From the NCBI RefSeq assembly GCF_900102545.1, contig NZ_FNBN01000008.1, positions 344,003 to 408,002 on the forward strand: 64,000 nt of DNA, read 5' to 3'. Both the position numbers and the translations under genes were made by a program. The notes below the pieces were generated by a model, which was given only the letters and a program-made list of their open reading frames with translations, was not told where the DNA came from and did not search any database. Positions 25,672-34,504 of this stretch are shown piece after piece. This DNA comes from Chitinophaga filiformis (GTDB lineage Bacteria > Bacteroidota > Bacteroidia > Chitinophagales > Chitinophagaceae). The first letter of the stretch is position 1. Every line of letters begins with the position of its first letter.

Positions 25672-27732
25672 GAAAGCCGGCGTTCTCAATGCGAAGATGT
25701 TGAAGCGGAAGTCCACAGTGGTGGTAGCTTCCCAGAATACTGATTTCATTGGTTCCGGTGCATTCGGGTAGTAGTTGGCCGACAGCCTGAGGGTATTGAG
25801 TGACAGGTTTTCATTGCGTATCCTGAAGCCTAGTCCGAGCCCGGTATAAATCGGATTCTTAAAGATATTATTACTCTTATAGGACAGTTGAGAGGCCTGG
25901 ATGGAAGAGAAGAAATTGAACTTAAAACCGAATATTTTCAAAGGACTGTAATAGATAGTTTCTGACCTGACATTTAAGCGCTGATAACCACTCAGCGGTA
26001 CGTCCTTATAGCCCCATACACCCAGGTCCCTGTTAATATTGAGCGGGCGATAGAAATAGTTGTTCGGATTGCAGATGTAGTCTGCATAAAGGAACTGACG
26101 GAGTTTTCCTCCTGCAAACCTGAACGCCCGGCTATAATATTCCACTTTGGCGTGAAGGACCGCATCTTCCGACATCCCATTCTGAAAGAAGGTGCTGAGT
26201 CCTACCAGCCCGGAAAGTATCCCTTTACCCGAAGTTACCCAGAACTTCTCCGCCTCGGCGCCTATATACCCCCTGGTGCGTCCCAGCCAGGTCTCCCAGC
26301 CGCCCGTTACGGAAGCAGTATATCCCAGGGGAATATCCTCCGTTCGTCCAAACCCGAAGAAATGGCTTGTTTTAAAGAACTCCTGCCGAAAGGTGACGAC
26401 CTGCCCGAGGTAGAAGCGGTGATTGTTATAGACGGGATCCCATTTATAGGCCTCCTGGGAGGGCTTTTGCGTAAATGCGAGATTAAAATGGCGCACCAGG
26501 AATGCCAGGTTCGGTTTACGGCTATCCGGATTACGGTTATCCTGTTTCAGGAAGTTGAAACCGCCCCATACGTCCAGGATGTTATACCGGTAATCCCGAT
26601 ACAGGGAATCGGGCCGCTTGAACATATTGATGGAATAATTGGTACTGAAGTTGAAACCTCCTACCCATTTAGCCTCGCTCTTGTACAACGGTCTGTCAAC
26701 AGCAAAGTAGTAAGTCCCTTCATAAGTACCCGAATCCAGTGTGTTAATATTGTTCAGGGTGGTATATCCTCCGGAGAAATCTATAAATGTGCCCAGGAGG
26801 TTCGTTTTGGTGTACCTGACCTGCGATCCGAAAGGAGGATTGTCGTTACCGCTCCACGAGCCCCCTATCCGGATACCCTGACCGGCGCCGAACAGGTTGT
26901 CATTGGAAACGCTGGCTCTTATACCTGAGGTACTTAAACGGGAAAGGTCAAAGCCGTATTCGAATACGTCTTTGGTCACCACCAGGAGATCGACGGAATC
27001 CTCGGAAGGGCCGGTGTTAATGATATACAAACGGGCATCCTGTATGAAGGGCCGGTTACGGATGTAACGCTCGTTGTCAGACATTTCATAAGGATTGATC
27101 GTATCGTTCTGCCTGAAAAAGAGCAATTGCCGTATCACCCATTCCTCCGAGTTGAAATGCATCCGGTTGGCAAGATGCACCAGCTTCATAGAGGTGGAGA
27201 AGGTGGTATCCTTGATATTGCTGGGACCAAACACGTTCACGCGGCGGTAGTAGATATCCCGGATCACTTTCCCGGCGAAAGGTTTGAAATACTGTTCGCT
27301 TTTGATAATGCTGCTGTCTGTTCCCGATGGCTCAGGTACATTCTGCCGGGTTACTTTCCTGATGAGAGAGTCGCGGTACTGTTTACTCCGCAGGGAATCC
27401 CTGTAAGCACGTACGCGGCCCAGCCAGGAGTTGGAATACTTCTTTGATACAGGAATGGTATCTCCATGCAGGATCACATCTCCAGGTACGACAGTGTCTC
27501 CGGGGATAGTCGGTACGATCGGTACGCTGGGGGCCCTGGGAATGAGCGGGAAGATGGTATCCTCCGGAACGGGCATTACGGGAATGGAAGGCCTCACCGG
27601 TACCACCGTGTCACGGCTAAAGGGAAAGCGGGCTCGTTCCTTCGGGAATGAATTGCCGTACGCCTCCAGCATTCCGAAGGCCAGGCAACAGCTGATCAGG
27701 ACATAAATTGATATTTTCAGCGATTTTCTCAC
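25657..27732 (-). CDS. Omp85-like outer membrane protein with proline-rich N-terminal linker
   Basis: A 691-residue protein with a signal peptide or membrane anchor at about 7-25, a striking proline/valine-rich segment at about 38-95 (VPVRPSIPVMPVPED, APSVPIVPTIPGDTVVPGD), a POTRA-like domain at about 150-245 (FAGKVIRDIYYRRVNVFG, NRPFIQDARLYIINTGP, VDLLVVTKDV) and a large C-terminal barrel (LFGAGQGIRIGGSW, GYTASVTGGWETWLGRTRGYIGAEAEKFW, NIFALRTPAFLQFR). It is therefore related to the BamA/TamA superfamily but has only one recognisable POTRA unit. The proline-rich part probably spans the periplasm or peptidoglycan. Function unknown. Confidence 0.8.
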   Translation of the reverse strand: MRKSLKISIYVLISCCLAFGMLEAYGNSFPKERARFPFSRDTVVPVRPSIPVMPVPEDTIFPLIPRAPSVPIVPTIPGDTVVPGDVILHGDTIPVSKKYSNSWLGRVRAYRDSLRSKQYRDSLIRKVTRQNVPEPSGTDSSIIKSEQYFKPFAGKVIRDIYYRRVNVFGPSNIKDTTFSTSMKLVHLANRMHFNSEEWVIRQLLFFRQNDTINPYEMSDNERYIRNRPFIQDARLYIINTGPSEDSVDLLVVTKDVFEYGFDLSRLSTSGIRASVSNDNLFGAGQGIRIGGSWSGNDNPPFGSQVRYTKTNLLGTFIDFSGGYTTLNNINTLDSGTYEGTYYFAVDRPLYKSEAKWVGGFNFSTNYSINMFKRPDSLYRDYRYNILDVWGGFNFLKQDNRNPDSRKPNLAFLVRHFNLAFTQKPSQEAYKWDPVYNNHRFYLGQVVTFRQEFFKTSHFFGFGRTEDIPLGYTASVTGGWETWLGRTRGYIGAEAEKFWVTSGKGILSGLVGLSTFFQNGMSEDAVLHAKVEYYSRAFRFAGGKLRQFLYADYICNPNNYFYRPLNINRDLGVWGYKDVPLSGYQRLNVRSETIYYSPLKIFGFKFNFFSSIQASQLSYKSNNIFKNPIYTGLGLGFRIRNENLSLNTLRLSANYYPNAPEPMKSVFWEATTTVDFRFNIFALRTPAFLQFR

Positions 27733-27809
27733 TCGGTCTTAGCAGTATAAGCAAGCATCTTCCTTACTTAACGTAAAGATTATGTAACAGTTGTAACAAG
27801 TTAACTAAA

Positions 27810-28571
27810 TTATTGCGCTACGATGACAGTTTCCCATCCGTCATAACGTGCATTCATTTCCTGGGCAAGTTCCCAGAGCAACATTACCGCTGCATCTATG
27901 CTTTCCTCGTCGGTCCGGTCGTTGCGGGAAAGCCTTAATCCATAGGGATGAGGATCTTTTTCATCCACTGGTCGTGCTTCTATGACGAAGCCCAGGCGCT
28001 GCACCTGCTGTCCGTACAATTCACGTTCTGCTTCCGCAGAGAAATATATCCAATGGTCTATGAGGCGGGCTTTTTCAGCAATGTCCCCATGTTGTTTCAG
28101 CGTACGCAACACTTTGCGGTTCTGGATACGCTGAAATTCCTGTACATCCGGAAAGAGGAAATCGAAGTACAATTCCCATGTCTTATCTTCCTTAACCCCG
28201 AAATCATAATGATAATCAGGGAACTGGATCATCGCATCTGCAATGTATTTGTCGTGCAGCAGGGTGCCGGAGGCATAAAAATAAAAGTCCCTTACTCCAT
28301 TTGACATAGTACGGCCAACAAAATGTGCCTGCAAAGTTGTTTCCAGCTGTTGCACCAGGCAATCCTCAATGTCTCCCAGCACGGTGAACTCATCCCCCTG
28401 CGGAAAACCGTCCACACGCGGATTTTTCAGGTATACCGATACAAAGATGGCATACGGCTTTTTACTCAATGGGGCAAAACGCCGCAGGTCCAGGTCCAGG
28501 CCTATAATAGCCGGCTTATCTTCGATATGGCAGGTATAGATGTCCCAGTCTGGTTGGTAAGCGTCAGGCAT
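27810..28571 (-). CDS. DUF695 plus RraB-like domain protein
   Basis: A 253-residue cytoplasmic protein. The first half (about 5-130) matches DUF695: DWDIYTCHIEDKPAIIGLDLDL, PYAIFVSVYLKNP and FYFYASGTLL. The second half (about 150-250) resembles the RraB ribonuclease E inhibitor fold: FPDVQEFQRIQNRKVL, HWIYFSAEAERELYGQQVQRLGFVIE, PYGLRLSRNDRTDEESI and VMLLWELAQEMNARYDGWETVIV. In proteobacteria RraB binds RNase E; whether a Bacteroidota protein with this domain controls an RNase is not known. It stands alone, separated by 77 bases from the outer-membrane gene downstream. Confidence 0.8.
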   Translation of the reverse strand: MPDAYQPDWDIYTCHIEDKPAIIGLDLDLRRFAPLSKKPYAIFVSVYLKNPRVDGFPQGDEFTVLGDIEDCLVQQLETTLQAHFVGRTMSNGVRDFYFYASGTLLHDKYIADAMIQFPDYHYDFGVKEDKTWELYFDFLFPDVQEFQRIQNRKVLRTLKQHGDIAEKARLIDHWIYFSAEAERELYGQQVQRLGFVIEARPVDEKDPHPYGLRLSRNDRTDEESIDAAVMLLWELAQEMNARYDGWETVIVAQ

Positions 28572-28666
28572 AATGCATTGATTCGAAATGTAACAGTCAG
28601 ATGTAAAGATAAGGAACCCTTACCGCCATTCATCCATTAGTAGATCAATCTTTTTTTAAATCAGAC

Positions 28667-28674
28667 TAATTTTA
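28667..28674 (+). promoter_or_regulatory. Candidate -7 box (TAATTTTA) for the third barrel gene
   Basis: TAATTTTA is one base from TAnnTTTG, lies 40 bases before the ATG at 28715, and has a run of T residues (28651-28657) where a -33 element would be. Confidence 0.35.
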
Positions 28675-28714
28675 CGGCAGTTACAGGCTTAATATTAGAA
28701 AAGTACTTTGGATC

Positions 28715-31192
28715 ATGCAGAAAATTGTCGCTTTATGTTTGGGAATGATGATCTCGTTCCTGTCAGTTACTTATGCACAGCAACCGGCGCACAAGCCCGC
28801 CGAGAATGGCTCCCTATACGGAAAACTCGTTGATGCTAAAACCAATTCTCCAGTTGAATATGCTTCTGTTGCCCTGCTCCGCGTAGCAGATTCCAGTGTG
28901 GCAACAGGTATGTTATCAAAGCCAAATGGTGATTTCAACTTCCCTGAAGTAGCCTATGGCAAGTATGTTATCAAAGTGAATTTCATTGGTTACGAAACCG
29001 TTTATAAAACAATTGCACTTACTGCAAAAAATAATAATATAGATGTTGGTAATATCAAATTGAATCCCAATGTAAGGTCGCTGGCCGGTGTGGAAGTAGT
29101 GGGTGACAAGCCTACTTTCCAGATGGCGATTGACAAGCGTGTCTTCAATGTTGATAAAAGTCTTGCCAGTGTAGGCGGTACCGCTACAGATGTGTTGAAA
29201 CAGGTCCCTTCTGTGAACGTGGATATTGACGGGAACGTCACTGTACGTAACGGCTCTCCTACCATCTTTGTGGACGGTCGCCCTACTACCCTGACCCTCG
29301 ACCAGATCCCTGCAGACGCCATTGCTACCGTGGAAGTGGTAACCAACCCTTCTGCGAAATACGATGCAGAAGGCGTAAGTGGTATCCTCAATATTGTACT
29401 GAAAAAGAACCGCAAAGCGGGTATCAATGGCCAGATCAGCGGTGGCTTGTCTACACTCGGTGGCGGCAACGCCGGAGCCGATCTCAATATCCGCAGGGAA
29501 AAGTTCAATGTTTCCCTCAGCTATAACCTGAGAAGCCGCCAGGGTAATGCGCGATCACATCTCTTCCGTAAGAATCTCAGCACCGATACCACTACTTATC
29601 TCGACCAGTATAATGATGGTGAGAACGGCCGCCGTTTCCAGTTTGGCCGTGTTGGTTTTGACTGGTTTATGGACAACCGCAATACCTTCAGCATTTCCCA
29701 GGGTATCATGGCGGGCGATTTTAAAGATAACAGCGGACTGAGACTCTACGATCTGAATGAAGGACAGGAGCAGATACGCTATGGTACCGGTATTGATAAT
29801 GAGAATCATAACTTCCGCAACTACAGTACACAGGTAGGTTATAAGCACACCTTCGCCAAGCAGGGACATGAGCTGACGGCCGACTTTAACTATAACTACG
29901 CTACTTCGAAAGATAACTCCGATTATTCGTTACAGTATTACAACCTGTCGCACGAGCCAATCGATTCTCCGAATGTGCCACAGCTGCGTAATGGTCGCGG
30001 CAATGGTAGTACCACCTACATTACTGGTCAGATTGATTATGTAAATCCACTGACAGAGACTTCCAAGATAGAAGCTGGTTTACGCACTACCACCCGCAAG
30101 TTCGATAACCTGCTGAATACCATGGGTAAAGATTTCTCTACAGGCGATTTTGTGTTAGACTCTTCACTGTCCAACAATTATCACTACTCTGAAACGATCA
30201 ATGCTGCTTACGTGAGCTATTCCGGTACAGTCGGTAACTTTGGTTACCAGGGAGGTCTGCGTGCAGAACAATCTTTCTATGATGGTGAAATGAGGAGCAT
30301 CAACAAAAGCAGTTATAAAATTGATTATCCTGTCAGTCTGTTTCCCAGCCTGTTCCTCTCCCAGAAGTTCAAAGGAGATCATGAACTGCAGCTGAACTAT
30401 AGTCGTCGTGTACGTCGTCCATGGTTCCGTGATCTGTTGCCGAACCTGGAATACACCGCCCAGAGTGCCAATCGTGGTAACCCTGCGCTGCGTCCTGAGT
30501 TTACCAACTCTTTCGAGCTGAGCTATCTGAAAGATTTCAACAGGAAACATAATGTGCTGGTATCCTTGTATTTCCGGAATACAGAAAGGGCTATTACTGA
30601 TTACTATACCGACACTACCCTCACTATCAATGGTGTGTCGCAGAAAGTAGTACTGTCTTACCCGGTGAATGCTGATACCCGGAATGCTTACGGTGCGGAA
30701 TTCACTGTTCGTAACCAGATCCTCAAAGGCTGGGATATTACGACCAACCTGAACCTGGCGCAGACAAGGATAAATGCCAGCAACCTGCAGAATAACCTTA
30801 GCAATCAGGGCTTTATCTGGTTCGGTAAGATCAATAGTAATACAAAACTGCCCTGGAATTCTACCCTGCAGATCACAGGTAACTATGAATCCAAACAGAT
30901 TATGCCACAGGGAGAAAGAGCGGCGCAGTACTCTGCTGATATCGCAGTACGTAAGGAATTCCTGAAGAAAAAGAACCTGGTGGTATCGCTGGCGTTGAAT
31001 GATATCTTCAATACCGACCGTAACTTAACTTATACAACCACTGCTTCTTCCGAACAGGAAAGGTATCGTAAACGTGCTACCCGTGAGCTGAGAATAAACG
31101 TCGCCTACCGCTTTGGTAAAATGGATACACAGTTATTCAAGCGTAAGAATAATAAGAAAGAAGATCAGCAGGAAACTAAGGAAGAATATTAA
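28715..31192 (+). CDS. Outer membrane beta-barrel protein with carboxypeptidase-regulatory domain and TonB plug
   Basis: An 825-residue protein: signal peptide ending in TYAQ, carboxypeptidase-regulatory-like domain at about 32-120 (GSLYGKLVDAKTNSPVEYASVALL, YVIKVNFIGYETVY), plug at about 130-245 (LAGVEVVGDKPTFQM, KQVPSVNVDIDGNVTVRNG, TIFVDGRPTTLTLDQIPADA, NPSAKYDAEGVSGILNIVLKKN), then an OMP_b-brl_3 barrel. It is closely similar in layout to the barrel at 5939. It ends in a lysine/glutamine/glutamate-rich tail (RKNNKKEDQQETKEEY), unusual because most barrels finish with an aromatic residue. A hotdog thioesterase gene follows 25 bases later and is probably co-transcribed. Confidence 0.88.
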   Translation: MQKIVALCLGMMISFLSVTYAQQPAHKPAENGSLYGKLVDAKTNSPVEYASVALLRVADSSVATGMLSKPNGDFNFPEVAYGKYVIKVNFIGYETVYKTIALTAKNNNIDVGNIKLNPNVRSLAGVEVVGDKPTFQMAIDKRVFNVDKSLASVGGTATDVLKQVPSVNVDIDGNVTVRNGSPTIFVDGRPTTLTLDQIPADAIATVEVVTNPSAKYDAEGVSGILNIVLKKNRKAGINGQISGGLSTLGGGNAGADLNIRREKFNVSLSYNLRSRQGNARSHLFRKNLSTDTTTYLDQYNDGENGRRFQFGRVGFDWFMDNRNTFSISQGIMAGDFKDNSGLRLYDLNEGQEQIRYGTGIDNENHNFRNYSTQVGYKHTFAKQGHELTADFNYNYATSKDNSDYSLQYYNLSHEPIDSPNVPQLRNGRGNGSTTYITGQIDYVNPLTETSKIEAGLRTTTRKFDNLLNTMGKDFSTGDFVLDSSLSNNYHYSETINAAYVSYSGTVGNFGYQGGLRAEQSFYDGEMRSINKSSYKIDYPVSLFPSLFLSQKFKGDHELQLNYSRRVRRPWFRDLLPNLEYTAQSANRGNPALRPEFTNSFELSYLKDFNRKHNVLVSLYFRNTERAITDYYTDTTLTINGVSQKVVLSYPVNADTRNAYGAEFTVRNQILKGWDITTNLNLAQTRINASNLQNNLSNQGFIWFGKINSNTKLPWNSTLQITGNYESKQIMPQGERAAQYSADIAVRKEFLKKKNLVVSLALNDIFNTDRNLTYTTTASSEQERYRKRATRELRINVAYRFGKMDTQLFKRKNNKKEDQQETKEEY

Positions 31193-31217
31193 CTTAGTTG
31201 TCCAAAACCTATTACCT

Positions 31218-31694
31218 ATGATCGACATAATCGGGAATACTGTCACCCTTCGTTTTCTTGCAGAACCATCAGACGTGAATTTCGGCGGTAAAGTGCATGG
31301 AGGCGCTGTAATGAAATGGATTGACCAGGCAGGATATGCCTGTGCGGCTAACTGGAGTGGTCAGTATTGTGTGACAGTGTATGTGGGCGGTATCCGCTTC
31401 TTCAAACCTATCTCTATCGGGGATATAGTAGAGATCACTGCTACCGTCATCTATACCGGCAATTCAAGTATGCATATTGCCATTAATGTACAGGCAGGCA
31501 ATCCGAGGAAGAAAGAGAGGGTAAAAACGACCCACTGTGTAATGGTGTTTGCGGCGGTGGATGATCATGGTAAAACAGTTTCGGTTCCTAAATGGACGCC
31601 GGAGAGTAAGGAAGGTGTTGAGCTGGAGAATTACGCTAAAAAATTAATGGCGCTGAGGCAGAATATTGAGGATGAGATGAAACCGTATATGTGA
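31218..31694 (+). CDS. Acyl-CoA thioesterase, hotdog fold (YciA/ACOT-like)
   Basis: I start at the ATG giving MIDIIGNTVTLRFLAEP, 158 residues; the frame is open upstream into the barrel gene but that part is clearly out-of-frame coding sequence. The hotdog motifs are PSDVNFGGKVHGGAVMKWIDQAGYACA (Asn-Phe-Gly-Gly with the active-site aspartate), VGGIRFFKPISIGDIVEI and MHIAINVQAG. It should hydrolyse acyl-CoA thioesters in the cytoplasm; chain-length preference is unknown. A strong terminator follows within 25 bases. Confidence 0.9.
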   Translation: MIDIIGNTVTLRFLAEPSDVNFGGKVHGGAVMKWIDQAGYACAANWSGQYCVTVYVGGIRFFKPISIGDIVEITATVIYTGNSSMHIAINVQAGNPRKKERVKTTHCVMVFAAVDDHGKTVSVPKWTPESKEGVELENYAKKLMALRQNIEDEMKPYM

Positions 31695-31717
31695 TGTTCA
31701 ATCAATAATTTAATTGG

Positions 31718-31752
31718 GAATGCAGGGGAAATTTTCTCCTGCATTCTGTTTT
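31718..31752 (+). terminator. Intrinsic terminator of the thioesterase gene
   Basis: GAATGCAGG (31718-31726) pairs perfectly with CCTGCATTC (31738-31746), the stem can extend through a GGGAAA/TTTTCTC interior, and TGTTTT follows. Confidence 0.8.
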
Positions 31753-31764
31753 AAAATATGGTTC

Positions 31765-31902
31765 ATTATTCGCTACAATAGGACTCCGTCAGGAGTCCCT
31801 GTGTTTGTAGCCCGGGGTTTTGAACCCCGGGGACGTATAATTCCACGCGAACATATAATTCCCCCGGAACGTATAATCCCCCGGGGCCGTAACATACCGG
31901 TG
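31765..31902 (-). repeat. Dispersed intergenic repeat, copy B, with 18-base tandem repeats
   Basis: On the minus strand, CCCCGGGCTACAAACACAGG followed by GACTCCTGACGGAGTCC aligns with copies A and C. Next to it, CCCGGGG...CCCCGGGG (about 31811-31832) can form a hairpin. At 31831-31902 there are three clear and one decayed 18-base units of the form GAACGTATAATTCCCCCG in direct tandem. I see no gene here; the open frame across it only reflects repeats in multiples of three. Confidence 0.6.
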
Positions 31903-31964
31903 GTTGGGAATTTGGGATTGGTGTTTTTGTGTGAGGGCAATGGCCGCGAATGATGGTGTTCACA

Positions 31965-33752
31965 TCAATGCGAGAATTGCATTTCGCTCAGGTTCCGGTA
32001 CAAACCACCTTCTACCAATATCAACTCCTGGTGTGTACCCTCTTCTACCAGCTTTCCTTTGTCCAATACTATGATCTTATCTGACTGACGTACAGTGCTT
32101 AACCGATGCGCAATGACAATAGAGGTACGTCCTTCCATCAGTTTCTCCAAAGCATCCTGCACCAGCCTTTCTGACTCTGAATCCAATGCGGAAGTTGCCT
32201 CATCTAGTATGAGGATACGCGGGTTCTTCAGCACGGCCCTCGCAATGGCAATCCTTTGTCGCTGACCACCGGATAGCTGTATACCCCGCTCCCCGACAAT
32301 CGTATCCAATCCATCGGGGAAGCGCTCTATAAACTCCCAGGCATTGGCCTTTCGGGCGGCGGCTTCCACTTCTGCGGTTGTTGCTCCTGGTTTGCCATAG
32401 GCAATGTTTTCCCGGATAGTACCGCCAAACAGGAATACATCCTGTGGTACAATCGCCATCTGGCTACGGAGGGCTGACAGCGGGAAGCTGGCGGCATCTT
32501 TTCCGTTGAAGCGGATCATCCCTTCCGACGGACTATACAAGCGTAATAAGAGGGAGACGATGGTGCTTTTACCCGCCCCACTGGGGCCTACCAGCGCTAT
32601 CTGCTGATCTGGTGCTATATCGAGCGAGATATCTGTCAACACTTCCTGATCATCCCTCGTAGGATAACGGAATGAAACGTTGTCGAATGAGATCTGTCCA
32701 CTGAGATGATCTCCCGCGGCAATGGCCGTGGTTTCCTCCACAGGTTCCGCTGGCTCATCCAGTATTTCCAGCAGGTGTTCTGTCGCTCCGATGCTCTTTT
32801 GTATACTGGCGTAGACTTCCGCCAGTCCTGCCACTGATCCGCCAATAAAGCTGGAATACAACACAAAGGACAACAACATACCAGGGTCCATTTTACCGGC
32901 AGCAATCAGCAGTGCACCTCTCCAGATAACGGCGATCATCGCCCCAAACACACCCAATAGCATACTGGCGGTAAATGCACCACGGAAGCGCCCTGTTTTC
33001 ATACCAGTGGCAGCTACCTCCCGGATCTTCGTGCTGTAACGCTTCATCTCAAAGAACTCATTGGCGAAAGCCTTGACATTCAGGATGCCTTGCAAGGTCT
33101 CCTCAACGATGGTATTGGCCTCTGCCACCTGTTTCTGCGCCAGCTTGGAATAACGCCTTACAAAGCGTCCGAAGAAAAAAGCGATGACCATAACAACAGG
33201 CAATGTGGCCAGCATCAGCAGCGTCAGTTGTATGGAAGTGTGCAGCAGAAGTACGAGTCCGCCGATAATGATGATAATCTGCCGGATAAATTCAGCCACT
33301 GTTGTGGTGAAGGTTTCCTGCAGCAATGAGATATCGGAAGAGATCCTGCTGCCCAGCTCACCTACCCGTCTGCTGAGGAAGAAGCGCATGGGCAGTTTGA
33401 TGAGATGGTTATAAATGTGCTGACGTAAAGATGCCAGCGAACGCTCTGTTACATTGACAAACAGTATGATACGCAGGTAGCCGAAGATGCCCTGCGCTAC
33501 CAATATGCCTACCAGCAGTAATCCTATCCGGTTTATATCATGAGGATCGGTCAATACTTTATGTGTATTGGCTGCGTCCACCAGTTCTCCCAGCAGTTTG
33601 GGAAAGGCCAGGTTGGCCAGGCTGGAGATAAAAAGAAAGAATAGCCCCAGGCTAAAGGCCGGCCAGTAAGGCTTTACATACTTGTATAATCTGAACGTGC
33701 GTTTTAATGCCGCCACCCGGAGCGGTTTTTTCTGTTGTGTACTGTCTTCCAT
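31965..33752 (-). CDS. ABC transporter, fused permease and ATPase (ABCB/MsbA-like exporter)
   Basis: A 595-residue half-transporter that would act as a homodimer in the inner membrane. Six membrane helices lie in residues 1-320 (for example AFSLGLFFLFISSLANLAFP and FIRQIIIIIGGLVLLL). The ATPase domain (about 350-590) has Walker A GPSGAGKST, Q loop IVPQDVFLFGG, signature LSGGQRQRIAIARA, Walker B RILILDEATSALD and the switch histidine in IVIAHRLSTV. Substrate cannot be deduced; relatives export lipids, peptides or drugs. It stands alone on this strand. Confidence 0.94.
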   Translation of the reverse strand: MEDSTQQKKPLRVAALKRTFRLYKYVKPYWPAFSLGLFFLFISSLANLAFPKLLGELVDAANTHKVLTDPHDINRIGLLLVGILVAQGIFGYLRIILFVNVTERSLASLRQHIYNHLIKLPMRFFLSRRVGELGSRISSDISLLQETFTTTVAEFIRQIIIIIGGLVLLLHTSIQLTLLMLATLPVVMVIAFFFGRFVRRYSKLAQKQVAEANTIVEETLQGILNVKAFANEFFEMKRYSTKIREVAATGMKTGRFRGAFTASMLLGVFGAMIAVIWRGALLIAAGKMDPGMLLSFVLYSSFIGGSVAGLAEVYASIQKSIGATEHLLEILDEPAEPVEETTAIAAGDHLSGQISFDNVSFRYPTRDDQEVLTDISLDIAPDQQIALVGPSGAGKSTIVSLLLRLYSPSEGMIRFNGKDAASFPLSALRSQMAIVPQDVFLFGGTIRENIAYGKPGATTAEVEAAARKANAWEFIERFPDGLDTIVGERGIQLSGGQRQRIAIARAVLKNPRILILDEATSALDSESERLVQDALEKLMEGRTSIVIAHRLSTVRQSDKIIVLDKGKLVEEGTHQELILVEGGLYRNLSEMQFSH

Positions 33753-33870
33753 CAGCGGATAAGAATTACTAATAATATGGAGGCATGCTCAATCCTGCTC
33801 ACATTTCCAGGTCGTAAGGTTATGACGGGCTGGGAAGGTAAATATTTTATTCCTACTTAAATAAATAAAG

Positions 33871-33893
33871 AAAGGAGGCGCGTGGCCTCCTTT
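33871..33893 (-). terminator. Intrinsic terminator, minus strand
   Basis: AAAGGAGGC (33871-33879) and GCCTCCTTT (33885-33893) form a perfect 9-bp stem around GCGTG. On the minus strand it is followed by CTTTATTTATTT, so it ends minus-strand transcription coming from the small lipoprotein genes to the right. Confidence 0.75.
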
Positions 33894-33943
33894 CCTGCGA
33901 CGAATAAACAATCACGTTTAAGATTCTATTGCCTTTTAATGTA

Positions 33944-34126
33944 TTATCGACTTAAATAGCCAATCTGCGTCGATGCGAAAAGAGTTTCCATATCCGTGTG
34001 ATCGGCAATGTTTACCAGATGATAATCAGAATATTCCGTGATTGCTACTATTATAAAGCTCCAGTTAGAGCGGGTTGTTCTATTGATATAACATGTCATA
34101 CTGCTTCGTTGTTGATCACCTGGCAT
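33944..34126 (-). CDS. Possible small protein of unknown function
   Basis: A 60-codon frame (or 51 codons from a second ATG at 34099) lies between the small lipoprotein gene and the terminator at 33871-33893. The peptide contains SNWSFIIVAITEYSDYHLVN and DMETLFASTQIGYLS, which has a plausible globular composition, unlike shadow frames. I do not recognise it and no clear ribosome binding site is visible. It could equally be a decayed gene fragment or chance. Confidence 0.3.
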   Translation of the reverse strand: MPGDQQRSSMTCYINRTTRSNWSFIIVAITEYSDYHLVNIADHTDMETLFASTQIGYLSR

Positions 34127-34148
34127 TTATTCTGGGCTAATCCGATGA

Positions 34149-34400
34149 TTATTGCGGATTCCTGTTCCTGCTGGAATCTCCTGTGCCGGTTCCGTAACGG
34201 GAAGAATCCTCCCCTGGATTAATGGCTCCCGGTGGTATTTCTGATGAAGCGGTATCCGGTGTTACAGATGCTGTATCCGGACCACCAACCGATGTTGAGT
34301 CAGTATTGGTATTGTTTCCGCCTCCGCATGACGCCAGGAACATTCCTCCTGCAATAAAAAGCCCTGCGAGGAATAGTTTGCCTTTATGATTCATTTTCAT
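34149..34400 (-). CDS. Small Ser/Thr/Gly-rich lipoprotein
   Basis: Starting at MKMNHKGKLF (an ATG two codons further in is also possible) gives 83 residues with a lipoprotein signal peptide whose lipobox is FLASC. The mature part is low-complexity: GGGNNTNTDSTSVGGPDTAS, SSEIPPG and a tail rich in Ser, Gly and Arg. It is predicted to be lipid-anchored. The composition resembles the neighbouring 34505-34756 lipoprotein, and both may be members of a rapidly changing family common in Chitinophagaceae. Function unknown. Confidence 0.65.
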   Translation of the reverse strand: MKMNHKGKLFLAGLFIAGGMFLASCGGGNNTNTDSTSVGGPDTASVTPDTASSEIPPGAINPGEDSSRYGTGTGDSSRNRNPQ

Positions 34401-34504
34401 AAAAATATTTTTACCAGTTAACAAATACGGGTTTTTAGATATATATCGTAGAAATTATTTCTACAAATAGTGGACGCTGATAAACGGCACGCTACCCACA
34501 TATA

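Noticed and set aside
26152..26928. A 258-codon frame opposite the Omp85-like gene
   Set aside because: It is fully antisense to a gene with clear family motifs, and its peptide has no recognisable domain.
31831..31902. Possible CRISPR array
   Set aside because: The 18-base units are directly adjacent with no spacers, and no cas genes are nearby.
31714..31953. A 79-codon plus-strand frame with repeating Arg-Ile-Ile-Pro units
   Set aside because: It runs through a terminator, a REP-like repeat and 18-base tandem repeats; the repeat length alone keeps the frame open.
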